DNA of 64,000 nt from Atherix ibis. Taxonomy: Eukaryota > Arthropoda > Insecta > Diptera > Athericidae. The stretch covers positions 22,220,233 through 22,284,232 of the forward strand of contig OY282610.1 in assembly GCA_958298945.1 (NCBI GenBank), written 5' to 3'. Of this stretch, positions 1-11,199 are shown piece after piece (the stretch's first letter is position 1; each line of letters opens with the position of its first letter). The notes beneath the pieces are model-generated. The model had not been told where the DNA came from. It did not search any database and saw only the letters and a list, made by a program, of their open reading frames with translations. The position numbers and the translations under genes were made by a program.

Positions 1-615
1 CAGAAAACGGTGGCCATCACCTTTCCGGCCGATCGAACAGTCTTCGCCTTCTTCGGAGCACGTTCGCCGGGTGAAGTCCACTGTTTCGACTGTTCCTTGG
101 CCTCTGGTGTGTACCAGCGAATCCATGTTTCGTCGACAGTCACGAAACGACGCAAGAGCTCCGCTGGATTGCGCTGAAACAGCGCCAAACACGTCGCCGA
201 TGTGGTCTCACGGTTGCGCTTGTTTTCCGGTGTGAGCAAACGCGGCACCCATCGCGTCGACAGCTTTCTCATGCCCAGTTCTTCGTGTAGAATATGATGC
301 ACCATTCCTACTGCATTGCCCACAGTCTCAGCTATCTCGTGAACCTTCAATCGACGGTCTGCCAACACGAGATCGTGGACTTTTTTAACGTTTTCCTCCG
401 TAGCAGCCGTTTTCGGGGCACCTGGGCGTGGCTCATCAAAAACCGACTTGCGGCCACGAACAAACTCGTTGAACCAATTCTTGACAGTCGCCATCGAAGG
501 AGAAGAGTCACTATACACAGCATCCAAGCGATCTTTGATTTCGCTGCGCGTTTTCCCTTCCAAAAACAAGAATCTTTTTCCATTTATGTGCAACCGACCG
601 ACACGTTCGCTTTCA
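1..615 (-). pseudogene. mariner transposase, N-terminal and early catalytic part (family G)
   Basis: The minus strand is open without a stop from about 660 to the window edge. It encodes a DNA-binding part (NWFNEFVRGRKS, then a helix-turn-helix stretch DRRLKVHEIAETVG), the linker WVPRLLTPENKRNR, and the first catalytic aspartate in TVDETW. The second and third catalytic residues lie beyond the edge. The start is unclear: an ATG at 583 begins MEKD as mariners do, but that frame differs from the main one, so a small deletion near the start codon is likely. An enzyme of this type cuts and pastes DNA between its inverted repeats. I call it a pseudogene because of the start defect; the missing half cannot be judged. 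Confidence 0.85.
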
Positions 616-763
616 AAGGCTCTCAAAACAAAACTAATAAAGGCAATCAACTGAAACTTTAACAGTAGGCTACTAAAAGAATGTACTGCACGATGGTAAA
701 CTGTTCTTTTGTGACAGCAGTTCTATCGGGCAGTGAGGCTAAGTACTTGTTGAATGACTCTTG
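1..763 (-). mobile_element. mariner family G copy 1, cut by the left window edge
   Basis: The right terminus reads inward as a variant of CGAGGGTCATTCAACAAGTA and is followed by TA at 764-765, the expected mariner target duplication. The body matches the nested element at 43572-44451 nearly base for base (for example 1-200 against 44084-44283), so this is the same family. Only the 5' two thirds in gene orientation are inside the window; the other terminus lies to the left. This copy still has the segment (about 200-615) that the nested copy has lost. Confidence 0.93.
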
Positions 764-765
764 TA

Positions 766-2701
766 TATATACGAGTATGTCCTGATAGTATCTCTACTTG
801 TATTAGTGTACAAAGAGTAGTAAAGAAAAGATAAAATTCCAAAAATTTGGAATTTTGTGTACTTTGTTTTTGTAATACTCTTATTTTAATTTTTGTATTT
901 TTTTTTTAAAAGCTAAAAATTTATGACAAAAAAAAATAATACGCCGAAAGAGTATTTCTCTTCTCTCAGCTTATTCTAACTTGGTTTGGTATAATTTTAT
1001 TTTTTATTTTTGCACCTTTCTTAGAAAAATTATTTTTTAATAATATCACACGACGACAATCGACTAATCATATAACAATTGTCAAAACAACATTTTTATT
1101 CTAATTTTTTTTTTACTTTCATCTTTAAAACAAACAAAAATATTTTTCCATCTTTTACAATATACCTTTCAGTTTTATTAGAATAATGTTCATTGAATCA
1201 ATAAAATTCATAACGAAAATAATACTGAAACATGCTATGTTACAATATCAACATACTTTAGGACATTCACATATTATCACAATTTAGAAATGATACAAGA
1301 AAAGGATGGGATAAATGTGATAGAAATTTTCCAATTTCTTTTTTTTCCTTTGATTTTTTCCTTTTTTTTTCATTTTGTTTTGTTACCTTCAAATATGAAA
1401 GTACATTTCTATATATATATATACGTTGAGATTTATATATTTTATTATTTATCAAAAATATATATACACACATACACACACACACAATCTATATTAGGAT
1501 ATGTGCCCATATGTAGGGTATATATTGTATATTCATTTCGACTCTTACTTTTGTATAAGTTTGCATATCTAAATACTTGTAGATATAGTCAATTTTGCAT
1601 ATAGCCAGCTATACAGGATAACAGAATACAGACAGTACTTGTACTTTGAACATTACAACTGTAACTTTCTCTGACAGGACATAAATCACTATGAAACTGG
1701 GATGGAATATCGATGACAATAAGAGGATAGCATAAAATTTACTGTGCCGATTTGTCAATATCAATAACGTTTGTGGAGAATCTTCCTCTTTATTCAGTAT
1801 TTACAAAAAAAAAAAAAATTATAATAATAAATAAAAGGAGCAGACATCCTTAAAAATATATTCTTATACAATACCTATAAAAATACATTATTGCTGTTAA
1901 ACTTTATGTTGTATTTTTGTATTTGTAAATAATATCCAGAAAAGAAAAAAAAACATATAGGCAGGTAGGTATATATAAATATATTAGTTGGAATCAAAAA
2001 TATTCCAAAGGACATACAGGATTTCATTTGCAATATAAATATCTATGCATAGGTGTATATATATTGTATATGAATATATTTGTATTGGTTGTTTTTATTC
2101 TATAGATCTTTTCTCTTTTTAAATATTTTTTTTTTTGCATTAAAATATTCCATTTATTTTTTCTTATATATATTTGCAAATACATATGAACACATATAAA
2201 TAAATAAATGAATGTGTGTTCAGTTTTGTATTGCTTTGCGTTTCTTTTCTAACTTGAATAATAAATGATGAATAAAAATAAATACTCGTACATAAACAGA
2301 TCGATACATTTTTGAATAATGGGATTTTAATTCCTCGGAAATCAGCAACAGTCCTGTGATTTCGATTTGAATTCCAATACTTACGAGTATTATCCTTGGT
2401 TTAATTTTGTATTTTTGTTTTTTGTTTTTCTGTTGTAGTTTTTGTTTTTAGCATCGATCTGTCAGTCGATTTTATAAATTAGATTCTTTTGGTTGATTTA
2501 CTTTCTTATATACACGTATGAAATTCCTTTTCTTTCGCCACTGTTTTTATTCAATATATTTTTGTCATTCTAAATTCATAACATATATTATTACATGACT
2601 CTTCAAAATTGTATAAAATTTATTTATAATTGTATACAACATTTCTGAGAAGGAAATATTTTTTTTCTCTTATTTAATGATTAAATCGGATATTATTGAT
2701 A
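766..2701. other. AT-rich spacer, no gene seen
   Basis: Low-complexity AT-rich DNA with poly-T runs and simple repeats. Open frames in this stretch (for example 1290-1604) are made of F/Y/I-rich translations of low-complexity sequence and look accidental. Confidence 0.7.
1410..1487. repeat. (TA)n and (CA)n microsatellites
   Basis: A short TA run at 1410-1422 and an interrupted CA run at 1465-1486, separated by AT-rich sequence. Confidence 0.85.
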
Positions 2702-2878
2702 TACGAGGGTAGTTCAATAAGTCCTTAGAAAATCCGAGAAATTGCGCTCGTAGTGTCGGTAAAGTTTTTTTGTAAGTAGCATTATCGACAGGAAAGCTGT
2801 CAAAACTTCAGCTCGATCCATAGCGTAGGTCAATTTCTATCGTCGATTAAAGTTAACGACATTTATTTGTGCATAACA

Positions 2879-3925
2879 ATGGAAAAAAGCGAGTTTAGGG
2901 CTGTCATCAAACATCTCCATTTGAAAGGCTTAAGCCCGAAAGAAATCAAAGCCGAGTTGGATGCAGTTCATAGCACATCTGCATCTGTGTTTGCGACGGT
3001 TTACAATTGGGTGAATGAATTTAAACGTGGCCGTTCATCCACAAAAGATGAACATCGTTCAGGACGCCCAGTTCAGGTGTCTACTCCTGAAATCATCGAC
3101 AAAATCCACGATCTGATTTTGAATGATCGGCGAATTAAAGTGCGCGAATTAGTTGAGGCCACGGGCATATCACAAGGTACAGTCGCTTCAATTCTGCATG
3201 AAAAATTGTCTGTGAAAAAAATTTCGGCAAGATGGGTGCCGCGTTATTCTCCTCTGCTCTCAGAGGAGAATAAGCGCAATCGTGTAGTGGACTCTGCGGC
3301 TATGTTGGCACTCTTTCATCGCAATCCTGCCGAATTCCTTCGTCGATATGTCACTATGGACGAAACCTGGATACACTACTACACTCCAGAAACGAAGAGA
3401 CAGTCATCACAGTGGATTTTCAAGGGTGAACGGGCTCCGAAGAAGGCAGAAACAGTGCCATCGGCCGGCAAGGTGATGGCCACGGTCTTTTGGTTTTCGC
3501 AGGGCATCATTTTTATCGACTACTCTGAAAAAGGAAAAACAATAACAGGAGCGTATTACGTGTCGTTATTGCAATGGTTGAGCGAGGAAATCAAAGAGAA
3601 AAGCCCCCATCTGAAGAAGAAAAAAATCCTCTTGCATCAGGACAATGCGCGTGTGCACACCTGCGCTGTTTCCATGGCCAAAATTGTGGAATTGAGAATG
3701 GAATTGTTGCAGCATCCCGCTTATTCACCAGACTTGGTCCCGAGTGACTATTTTCTTTTCCCCAAACTGAAGAAATGGCTTGGCGGACGACGGTTCTCTT
3801 CCAACGAGGACGTCATTGCTCAAACGGATGAGTATTTTGCAGAACTTTCGAAATGCTATTTTTTGGACAGAGAGATTATGTTAAAAATAAAAAAAATTTT
3901 AAAAGGAGATTATGTTGAAAAATAA
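2879..3925 (+). CDS. mariner transposase, 348 codons, open but altered (family A)
   Basis: I chose the ATG at 2879 (MEKSEF), the usual mariner start; the frame is open upstream without another ATG. The N-terminus holds two helix-turn-helix regions (about residues 1-110), then WVPR and the catalytic domain. The triad is visible: D161 in MDETW, D255 in HQDN and D290 in VPSDYF, giving D,D34D. Three defects stand out against its siblings: three extra residues (YSP) after WVPR, made by an inverted 9-base insertion; FWF where siblings have FWD; and a rewritten C-terminus (3865-3910), where sibling sequence around ILEKRLEKCIELKG is shortened and changed. Translation is possible, but activity is doubtful. 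The product would act in the nucleus on the element's ends. Confidence 0.9.
   Translation: MEKSEFRAVIKHLHLKGLSPKEIKAELDAVHSTSASVFATVYNWVNEFKRGRSSTKDEHRSGRPVQVSTPEIIDKIHDLILNDRRIKVRELVEATGISQGTVASILHEKLSVKKISARWVPRYSPLLSEENKRNRVVDSAAMLALFHRNPAEFLRRYVTMDETWIHYYTPETKRQSSQWIFKGERAPKKAETVPSAGKVMATVFWFSQGIIFIDYSEKGKTITGAYYVSLLQWLSEEIKEKSPHLKKKKILLHQDNARVHTCAVSMAKIVELRMELLQHPAYSPDLVPSDYFLFPKLKKWLGGRRFSSNEDVIAQTDEYFAELSKCYFLDREIMLKIKKILKGDYVEK
3244..3273. repeat. perfect 13-bp palindrome inside the family A copy 1 transposase
   Basis: Arms 3244-3256 and 3261-3273 are exact reverse complements around CTCT. Copies 2 to 4 lack nine of these bases, so the left arm was added by copying the right arm in inverted sense. 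Confidence 0.92.
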
Positions 3926-3992
3926 AATTTTTTTTTTTTTTAAAACAGTTTTTTTCCATCTTCTTCTAAGGACTTATTGAACGACCCTCGTA

Positions 3993-4417
3993 TGATTTCA
4001 TAGCGAATTATTATTGTATTTATTAATTGCAAAGGATATGAAATTTCTACCATTTTATTAATATTATTTTCCTATTATAATATTATATTTCAGTTTTCTT
4101 TATAAATTAAAAGTTTAAAATATGAAATCACCTATCAAAAATGAACTCTTATGAATATAAAATGGTACCAAAAATATGAGGGTTCTATGATTAATACCTG
4201 GCCTTGATAAGAAAAGAAAAAAAAACATTTTTATTTTTAAAATTCATTTTTTAAATTCTATATAAAAAATAGGATTTCTCGTTTCACATTCGAAAGTAGG
4301 AAATAATCGCTGATTGGATGTTCGTGAATTTTTTTTCTTTCGCAAACACGAATAATTCGTCTTGATTTTATTCATAATGCTCTATAAAATACCGTCCTGC
4401 TATCGTTTTTACTTTTT
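3993..4417. other. AT-rich spacer, no gene seen
   Basis: No frame with coding character. It separates the family A element from the retrotransposon remnant. Confidence 0.7.
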
Positions 4418-6140
4418 CAAGATAGTTCCCAAAAAGGGAAGAAAGCACCGGATGAACCAGCATCCTATTGTCCACACTGCATGCGGACGGGAAGAACTTG
4501 GAGCGGATAGTGGCCGACAGATTGGAGCATTACATCGATCCTCAACTTTCCGAATTCCAATTCGGATTCAGGAAGGGGAGATCGACCATCGACGCATTGG
4601 AACTCGTCACGAACATCGCAAAGGAAGCCATCTCAGGAAAGAGATGGAAAGGCGGTTCCGAAAAGTATTGCCTCATTTGTCACCCTGGACATCAAGAATG
4701 CGTTTAGCTCGGCCCGCTGGGATCGAGTCTTGGAGGCTCTTGAGAACATGGGGGTGCCCTACTACCTACGGAGGATGGTCAGATAATACTTCAGTGACCG
4801 AGTACTACACTACGAGACGGAGGATGGACCAGCGGAGTATGGGGTCACGGGAGGGGTACCTTAGGGCTCTGTCCTGAAGCCACTCTTGTGGAACGTCATG
4901 TACGACGGCCTACTCCATCTGGAATTACCGCCGAACACAACACTCGTGGCTTTCGCGGACGACGTAGCGGTTGTCCTTGTAGCCAAACATCTGGAGGAAC
5001 AGGAAACCAGAGGATAAGACAGTGGATGACATCGGAGCCACTCCTTGTGAGTAGCCGGAAGAAAATGGAGATCATCACCATAAGAGTAGGCGGACACGAC
5101 ATCCAGTCGCTACCCTACATCCGGTATCTAGGAGTGGTCTTGGATGCCAGACTCAACTACAAGGAGCACATCTCCAGCGTCAGCAGAAAGGTATCACCAG
5201 TACAGGGCGCGCTTTCGCGGATAATGCCCAATATCGGAGGCCCCAGGCAAATCCGAAGGCGACTACTGGCAACTGTAGTTACCTCCGTCCTGCTATACAG
5301 GGCACCAGTATGGGCGAAATCGCTAGAGTTAACAACATACCGCAAGACAATGTCATCAGTCCAGCGGCTCTCAGCGATCAGAGTAGCGTCAGCATACCGA
5401 ATGGTATCACATGATGCGGTCAACGTTGTGTCATCATGCCCACCCATCGACATCCTGGCAGGAGAGCGTGAACGCTAACACCGCAGGAAGAAGGAAAAGC
5501 GGCGAAAGGTCCTTTGTGAAGAGGAGAGTCCCGAGAGTCTTCGCCTCTGGCAAGAGAGATGGGACAGCTCGACGAAGGGTCGGTGGACTCATCGGCTGGT
5601 CCCGGATGTCACCAAATGGGTCACTCGCGTGCACGGGGAAGTCGGGTATTACATCATCCAACTCTTGACTGGGCATGGATGCAAGAGAAATGACTCTCCA
5701 AACTGTCATCATTGCCGCGATGTGATCGAAGACGCCGAACACGTGTTCTTCCAATGCCCCTTCTACGAGGGGACACGGGCAGATCCGGAGAGATATCTGG
5801 ACCGTTCCATCAGTCCAAAAAACATAGTGGAGTGCATGCTGAAGAGCCAATCGGCTTGGAATCTTTAATGAAGGATCTTCGGACCACGTACAAAGAATAG
5901 GCCGCGAGGCATCATAATATCGGGACAGCAGTAATATCAAATAAGAACGCCCCGGCGAAGTAGTATTTACAAAGAGTGCCGCCGGGGAACCATCGTTCCG
6001 GGAGCAAGGGTAGAGGTACAGGTAGGTTTTTGCGAGGTAAAAATCCCGCATAACTCGTCTGGCAGGTAGAAGGTCTTCCAAGCGCGTACCTTTTGAAGGT
6101 TTCCCCCTGTATCTTATTAATCTAAACTTAAAAAAAAAAA
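4418..6140 (+). mobile_element. 5'-truncated R1-clade non-LTR retrotransposon
   Basis: A GC-richer island in AT-rich DNA that ends in an A-run (6130-6140), as expected for target-primed reverse transcription. Homology to the second ORF begins inside the reverse transcriptase domain (VPKKGR at about 4425), so ORF1, the endonuclease and the start of the RT are missing, a usual 5' truncation. The 3' untranslated part (about 5870-6129) carries the short stem-like GC-rich stretches common in this clade. I could not identify a target-site duplication. Confidence 0.88.
4420..5868 (+). pseudogene. reverse transcriptase ORF2 remnant (R1 clade)
   Basis: Pieces in several frames add up to one protein: an RT region with PDEPASY, then KNLERIVADRLEHYI and FRKGRSTIDAL (4490-4600); the VP[stop]GSVL motif with a TAG at 4862-4864 where Q is usual; the polymerase active site FADD at 4952-4963; a thumb-like region LGVVLDARLNYKEHI (5130-5170); and a C-terminal zinc-knuckle-like CHHC...EHVFFQCP at 5702-5760, with TKGRWTHRL upstream of it. 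I see no RNase H domain, and the C-terminal order suits R1-type elements rather than the I clade; this rests on family memory. Frameshifts near 4475, 4700 and 4990 and stops at 4862 and 5476 show it is dead. Related elements reverse transcribe their own RNA at a nicked target. Confidence 0.85.
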
Positions 6141-8152
6141 GTCTCATACACTTGCACGCACACTATGGTTTGTTAAAAAGAATTTTTCAACCATTCCTGA
6201 TATAAAGACCTCATTTTGAGCATCTGGGCGTTCTTTATCGAAAATGATTACTTAGGAGTCTCCATAAACTTCTCTGCATACACCTTTTCTATCTCATCAT
6301 TCATTTAATTTTTCAAAAACAATTATTTTATCACTTTTCGATAGTCAATTCTTCCCCGTATTATTAAATTCCAAAACTGTAATCCGCTCACTAATTAAAT
6401 TTTCTGTCATTTGACAGAATTTTTTTTAAAGGTAAATGCTAGAAAATTTAACAGAATTCTTCTGAAAAGTTAGATTTACAAAAAATAGAGTTGTTTTTAT
6501 AGTAGCGGGATTAACTCTTATTAATGATTAGGTATTTATCATACAACCCTCATACGAATATAGTCTAACAAATTTAAAAAAGCAAGAAGGTTTCACTATA
6601 AAATGAATTATGATCTAAAAGAAATTATATTTAATAGCTTGAAATATAAAATTTAGTAAATATCAGAAAAACGTATAGAAAATCTACATAATAAATCTAC
6701 GATCTTTATGTTCAGCATTAGTGGCTGACAATATGGACTTATAAGCTTTAAAATCAAAGAAAATTAATTCCAAAATATAAGAGAATCTCAGAATCGTAGA
6801 GTTTGCTTTTTTTTTTAATATGAAGCTATAATCTCAAATTTGTAATTTTGAATTTACAATCTCAAAATCATATAAGAAAAGTAAAAGTTTTTTTTTCACT
6901 AAATATAGTCGATTCGTGAGAAATATAACAAAGCGTCTTAATTAAAAATACCAAACAGAAAAGTAAACCAAAAATAAAAAAAGTTATGACCAAAAATTCT
7001 TTACAAGGACAAATTTTCACAAACTTCTGTCTTTGTCAAAAATAAAATTTATTTCTGTAAGTCCATATTGAGTTTTTTCATATTTGCGAGCTCAATTTAC
7101 GAATTTTCTTAATAGTAGTTTTTTTTTTAACTGTAAATTTCTTATTTTTTACATTTTAACAGACAGTTTATTTAAAAATTTGTTTTTTTTTTTTTTAATA
7201 AAAAAAGTTCAGTTTTTATTAAATTTGTGTAAATGTAATTAGAAATTTAAAAGTAATTGACTTAAACTCTGTTTGGAAAATAACTTTATAAATTTCTTGA
7301 AAAACTCTTTTAAAAATAATATTAATTTAAAAAAAAGTATATATAATAAAGAAGAGTAAAAGTGAAATATATAATTTTCTGCAAGGACAACAACTTTATC
7401 CATTAAATCGTGCAAAAACATTTTTAGTTTATGATTTGAGAATATTTGCAAATAATTGAACGAAATAATGTTTTTTCATCAACTTACGAGTATTTATTAA
7501 TAAAACTCTGAACATAAAATATGAGTTGTTAATATGCAACAAATTATGAAGTGACCTGAAAACGATAACCAGGTAATCGTATCTCTTTTTGCATGAACAA
7601 AGTTACAAGATTTAGTTATGAAAATAGTTAGCTCTTATCTAAGAATTTCAAATATGAAACTAACTGTTGTATAGTAAAATATATATCTTTCAGATAGTAA
7701 ACTATAATATGATTTACAAGAATAATTGTATGATAGTTTCGATAAAATTTTTGGAATTTACACAATAGAGCTCAGTGCATCTATCTTACAGTGCAATTAC
7801 ATATAATAAATTTAACTACCAGTATTCTAAATATTTACTGGTATTTACAAAAGCTAATGGGATTTAAATAGGGTTAAGTTGTACTCGAATTGTTGTAGTT
7901 ATGAATTTTGACTTGAATAGTTGGTAGAAGAATTTTTCGATTAGACTATATAAAGTAAACGATACCATATTTTGGTAAATGTAATGCATTACAAAGGATA
8001 CTAAATACTTTACTTTATAATTAAGTTATATAATATTGAAAATTCGAGTACTTCAAGGGAAATTGGTTACTAATATATTAGAAAATAGTTTTGAGAAACG
8101 TTATTCAGCAGCAATTTCTTAAATTTAAAGAGACTTTCACAAAATACAATAG
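6141..8152. other. AT-rich spacer, no gene seen
   Basis: AT-rich sequence with poly-T runs. The short minus frame at 7239-7451 is F/L/K-rich and looks accidental. Confidence 0.7.
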
Positions 8153-8154
8153 TA

Positions 8155-9413
8155 CGAGGGTCGTTCAATAAGTCCTTAGAAAAAGATGGAAAAAAACTGT
8201 TTTTTAAAAAAAAAATTTTTTTATTTTTCAATATAATCTCCTTTTAGCTCTATACACTTTTCCAACCGTTTTTCCAAAATTTTTATCCCGTCCCAAAAAT
8301 AGGATTTCGGAAGTTCTGCAAAATACTCATCCGTTTGAGCAATGACGTCCTCGTTGGAAGTGAACCGTCGTCCGCCAAGCCATTTCTTCAGATTGGGGAA
8401 AAGAAAATAGTCACTCGGGGCCAAATCTGGTGAATAAGCGGGATGCTGCAACAATTCCATTCTCAATTCCACAATGTTGGCCATGGAAACAGCGCAGGTG
8501 TGCACACGCGCGTTGTCCTGATGCAAGAGGATTTTTTTCTTCTTCAGATGGGGGCGTTTTTCTTTGATTTCCTCGCTCAACCGTTGCAATAACGACACGT
8601 AATACGCTCCTATTTTTTTTTTCAGTTTTCCAAGTAGTCGATAAAAATGATGCCCTGCGAATCCCAAAAGACCGTGGCCATCACCTTGCCGGCCGATGGC
8701 ACTGTTTCTGCCTTCTTCGGAGCCCGTTCACCCTTGAAAATCCACTGTGATGACTGTCTCTTCGTTTCTGGAGTGTAGTAGTGTATCCAGGAATTCGGCA
8801 GGATTGCGATGAAATAGTGCCAACATAGCCTCAGAGTCCACTACACGATTGCGCTTATTCTCCTCTGAGAGCAAACGCGGCACCCTTCTTGCGAAATTTT
8901 TTTCACAGACAATTTTTCATGCAAAATTGAAGCGACTGTACCTTGTGATATGCCCGTGGCCTCAACTAATTCGCGCACTTAAATTCGCCGATCGTTCAAA
9001 ATCAGATCGTGGATTTTGTCGATGATTTCAGGAGTAGACACCTCAACTGGGCGTCCTGAACGATGTTGATCTTTTGTGGATGAACGGCCACGTTTAAATT
9101 CATTCACCCAATTGTAAACCGTCGCAAACACAGGTGCAGATGTGCCATGAACTGCATCCCACTCGGCTTTGATTACTTTCGGACTTAAGCCTTTGAAATG
9201 GAGATGTTTGATGACAGCCCTAAACTCGCTTTTTTTCATTGTTATGCACAAATAAATGTCGTTACCTTTAATCGACGATAGAAATTGATCTACGCTATGG
9301 ATCAAGCTAAAATTTTGACGGCTTTCCTGTCGATAATGCTTCTTACAAAAATCTTTACCGACACTACGAGCGCAATTTCTTGCATTTTCTAAGGACTTAT
9401 TGAACGATCCTCG
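8155..9413 (-). mobile_element. mariner family A copy 2 (1259 bp)
   Basis: Both ends carry the family A inverted repeat (left CGAGGGTCGTTCAATAAGTC, right a close inverse) with TA at 8153-8154 and 9414-9415. It is minus relative to copy 1. The internal sequence matches copies 1, 3 and 4 apart from small deletions. Confidence 0.96.
8221..9239 (-). pseudogene. mariner transposase, broken (family A)
   Basis: The start at 9239 reads MKKSEF, one substitution from the sibling MEKSEF. The N-terminal helix-turn-helix region is intact to about 8980, where a TAA replaces a lysine codon (RRI[stop]VREL). Near 8790 a 29-base deletion, compared with copy 3, removes exactly the stretch encoding VTVDET and so the first catalytic aspartate, and shifts the frame. 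The C-terminal part (8221-8667) is open again with HQDN, APSDYF and the usual ending ELKGDYIEK. It cannot make active transposase, but it preserves the family C-terminus that copy 1 has lost. Confidence 0.93.
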
Positions 9414-9415
9414 TA

Positions 9416-11199
9416 TCAATAGTTAACAATTAAATATTTCACAAGTAGAAAAATTCTTACAAATCATTGTAAATTTTTTAATATTGATTTTAGATAAATT
9501 GATTGACAAATACTTTTTTTATCTTTTTAACAACAAAAAAAAACATTTTCTAATTTTACTATTTTCTTTGTAAAAATTTCACTAATATTAATCACAAAAA
9601 AAAAATTTTTTTTTTTATCAGATGATTTTTAACTATTATTTTCTATAATTAAAAACAGAAAATACTATTAAAAATATTCATCAAATCCGAGCACCTTAAA
9701 ATATTGATTAGTTTTAGTCGAATTCTGAATTGTATCTTCAATCGAAATAGAATAAAAAATAATATAATAGAAAGAAGAAAAAAATGAGAAAAGAAAAAAG
9801 AACATACATTCGATGATATAAGGACTAATAAGGATCTATATCCGATGATGTAAAAAGCTCTTATCAACCAATAATCCCTATTCTCTCTTAAGGACTTTAT
9901 ATTAATCCCCACAACAACAACAACAACAACAACAAAAAAATGCTATCAGAGAAAATATGAATCCCAAATAAAGTGGAATATTTTCAAACATTAAAAGCAT
10001 CATCACACACATTTCTTTCTAGCATATAAAAGAAGGTCAATAACTTTAGTATGAAAGTAAGCTTTTCATAGTTGGATAAAATTTCTTTATGAAAGGGAAA
10101 GTAATCAAAAGAGGTGATGATATCAAGTACAAAAGAAAATAAAAATAAAAATAAAAAAAACATTATTGAAAAATAATAGAAGAGAATGTAATGTACTCTT
10201 TCCAAAAAAATTTCCCAAACATTTTATCCCAAATGACTTATACGAATTTTCACAAGAATGTACAAGAACAAAAACGTTTAAAAAAAAAAATACAACCGAT
10301 AGCAAATTATGAAGAGGAAAAAAAAAATATTACGACTAGTTTTATTCTTGCATCTTATAAAAAAATAAACTTTTATGTGTATTTATGTATATTATACAGA
10401 AAATGCTATAAAGTATATAAATAGCTTTTCTATTTTGGCTATTTCTATAATCCGAAATCGATCAATTCTCAATATATGAATGACTTTGGAATAAAACTTC
10501 AAATATAAGCATCCCCAATCTATTTTCTGCCCACCATTTCCATCTCAATATTAGCTAAAGGAGAGACAAAAGATGAAAAAATTGCTCCAAAATAAAAGAC
10601 GAGGCCAGGCTATCAATAATAACGCCAAAGAAGAAAAATTCCATCCGATAAATAGCAATATGTCTGTCATTCCTGCAATAATCCATCACAGAATTGACAC
10701 AAATTTATACAACGATATTTAATATGGCGGCATGGATAAGGAGAATCAATAAAAATAATATAAATAAATATCGAACATAAATGTACAAAAGCGTATAGTA
10801 CGAGGACAATACAATACAATCTATTCGAACATTGAAATATTCGAAAATTACGAAATATTTATTTTTATTCCCAACAATTGGCTTAGCGTACAAATAGGAA
10901 TATGATTTTTAAATTGTTGAGAAATTTAAACAAGTTCATATGATTTTGATATTTTCTATGATAGATTTGGTTTTGTATAAATTTTACAATACCTTTAATA
11001 AAGCATAATACTTGAAACAGTTTGTTAATAGTAATTTATTAATGTAAAATGATATTGTTAATTAAACTCAATAATTGTTAAATTCCGAAAAACAATAAAA
11101 ACAAAAGGACGCTCAATACCAAAGAATGTTTTAAAAAGAAATGTGGTAGTTCTAATCGTTTAAAACTACTTTAAATACTAAAAATATTTTAAAATTGCC
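9416..11199. other. AT-rich spacer, no gene seen
   Basis: No convincing coding frame. It contains the (AAC)n run at 9911-9939 and A-rich tracts, and grades into minisatellite 1. Confidence 0.65.
9911..9939. repeat. (AAC)n microsatellite
   Basis: About eight ACA/AAC units followed by an A-run. Confidence 0.9.

Larger units (their letters stand above)
2704..3990 (+). mobile_element. mariner family A copy 1, full length (1287 bp)
   Basis: Terminal inverted repeats start CGAGGGTAGTTCAATAAGTC on the left and CGAGGGTCGTTCAATAAGTC on the inverted right end. TA flanks both sides (2702-2703 and 3991-3992). The length is typical of a complete mariner. It is one of four family A copies in the window, and the only one on the plus strand. 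Confidence 0.96.

Noticed and set aside
294..662. A 122-codon plus-strand frame
   Set aside because: It is the antisense shadow of the family G transposase, which is open on the minus strand.
1290..1604. A 104-codon plus frame
   Set aside because: The composition is F, Y, I and L with a CA microsatellite inside, so it is a chance frame in low-complexity DNA.
5434..6147. A 237-codon minus-strand frame
   Set aside because: It is antisense to the retrotransposon ORF2 and its 3' untranslated part; the plus strand carries the recognisable motifs.
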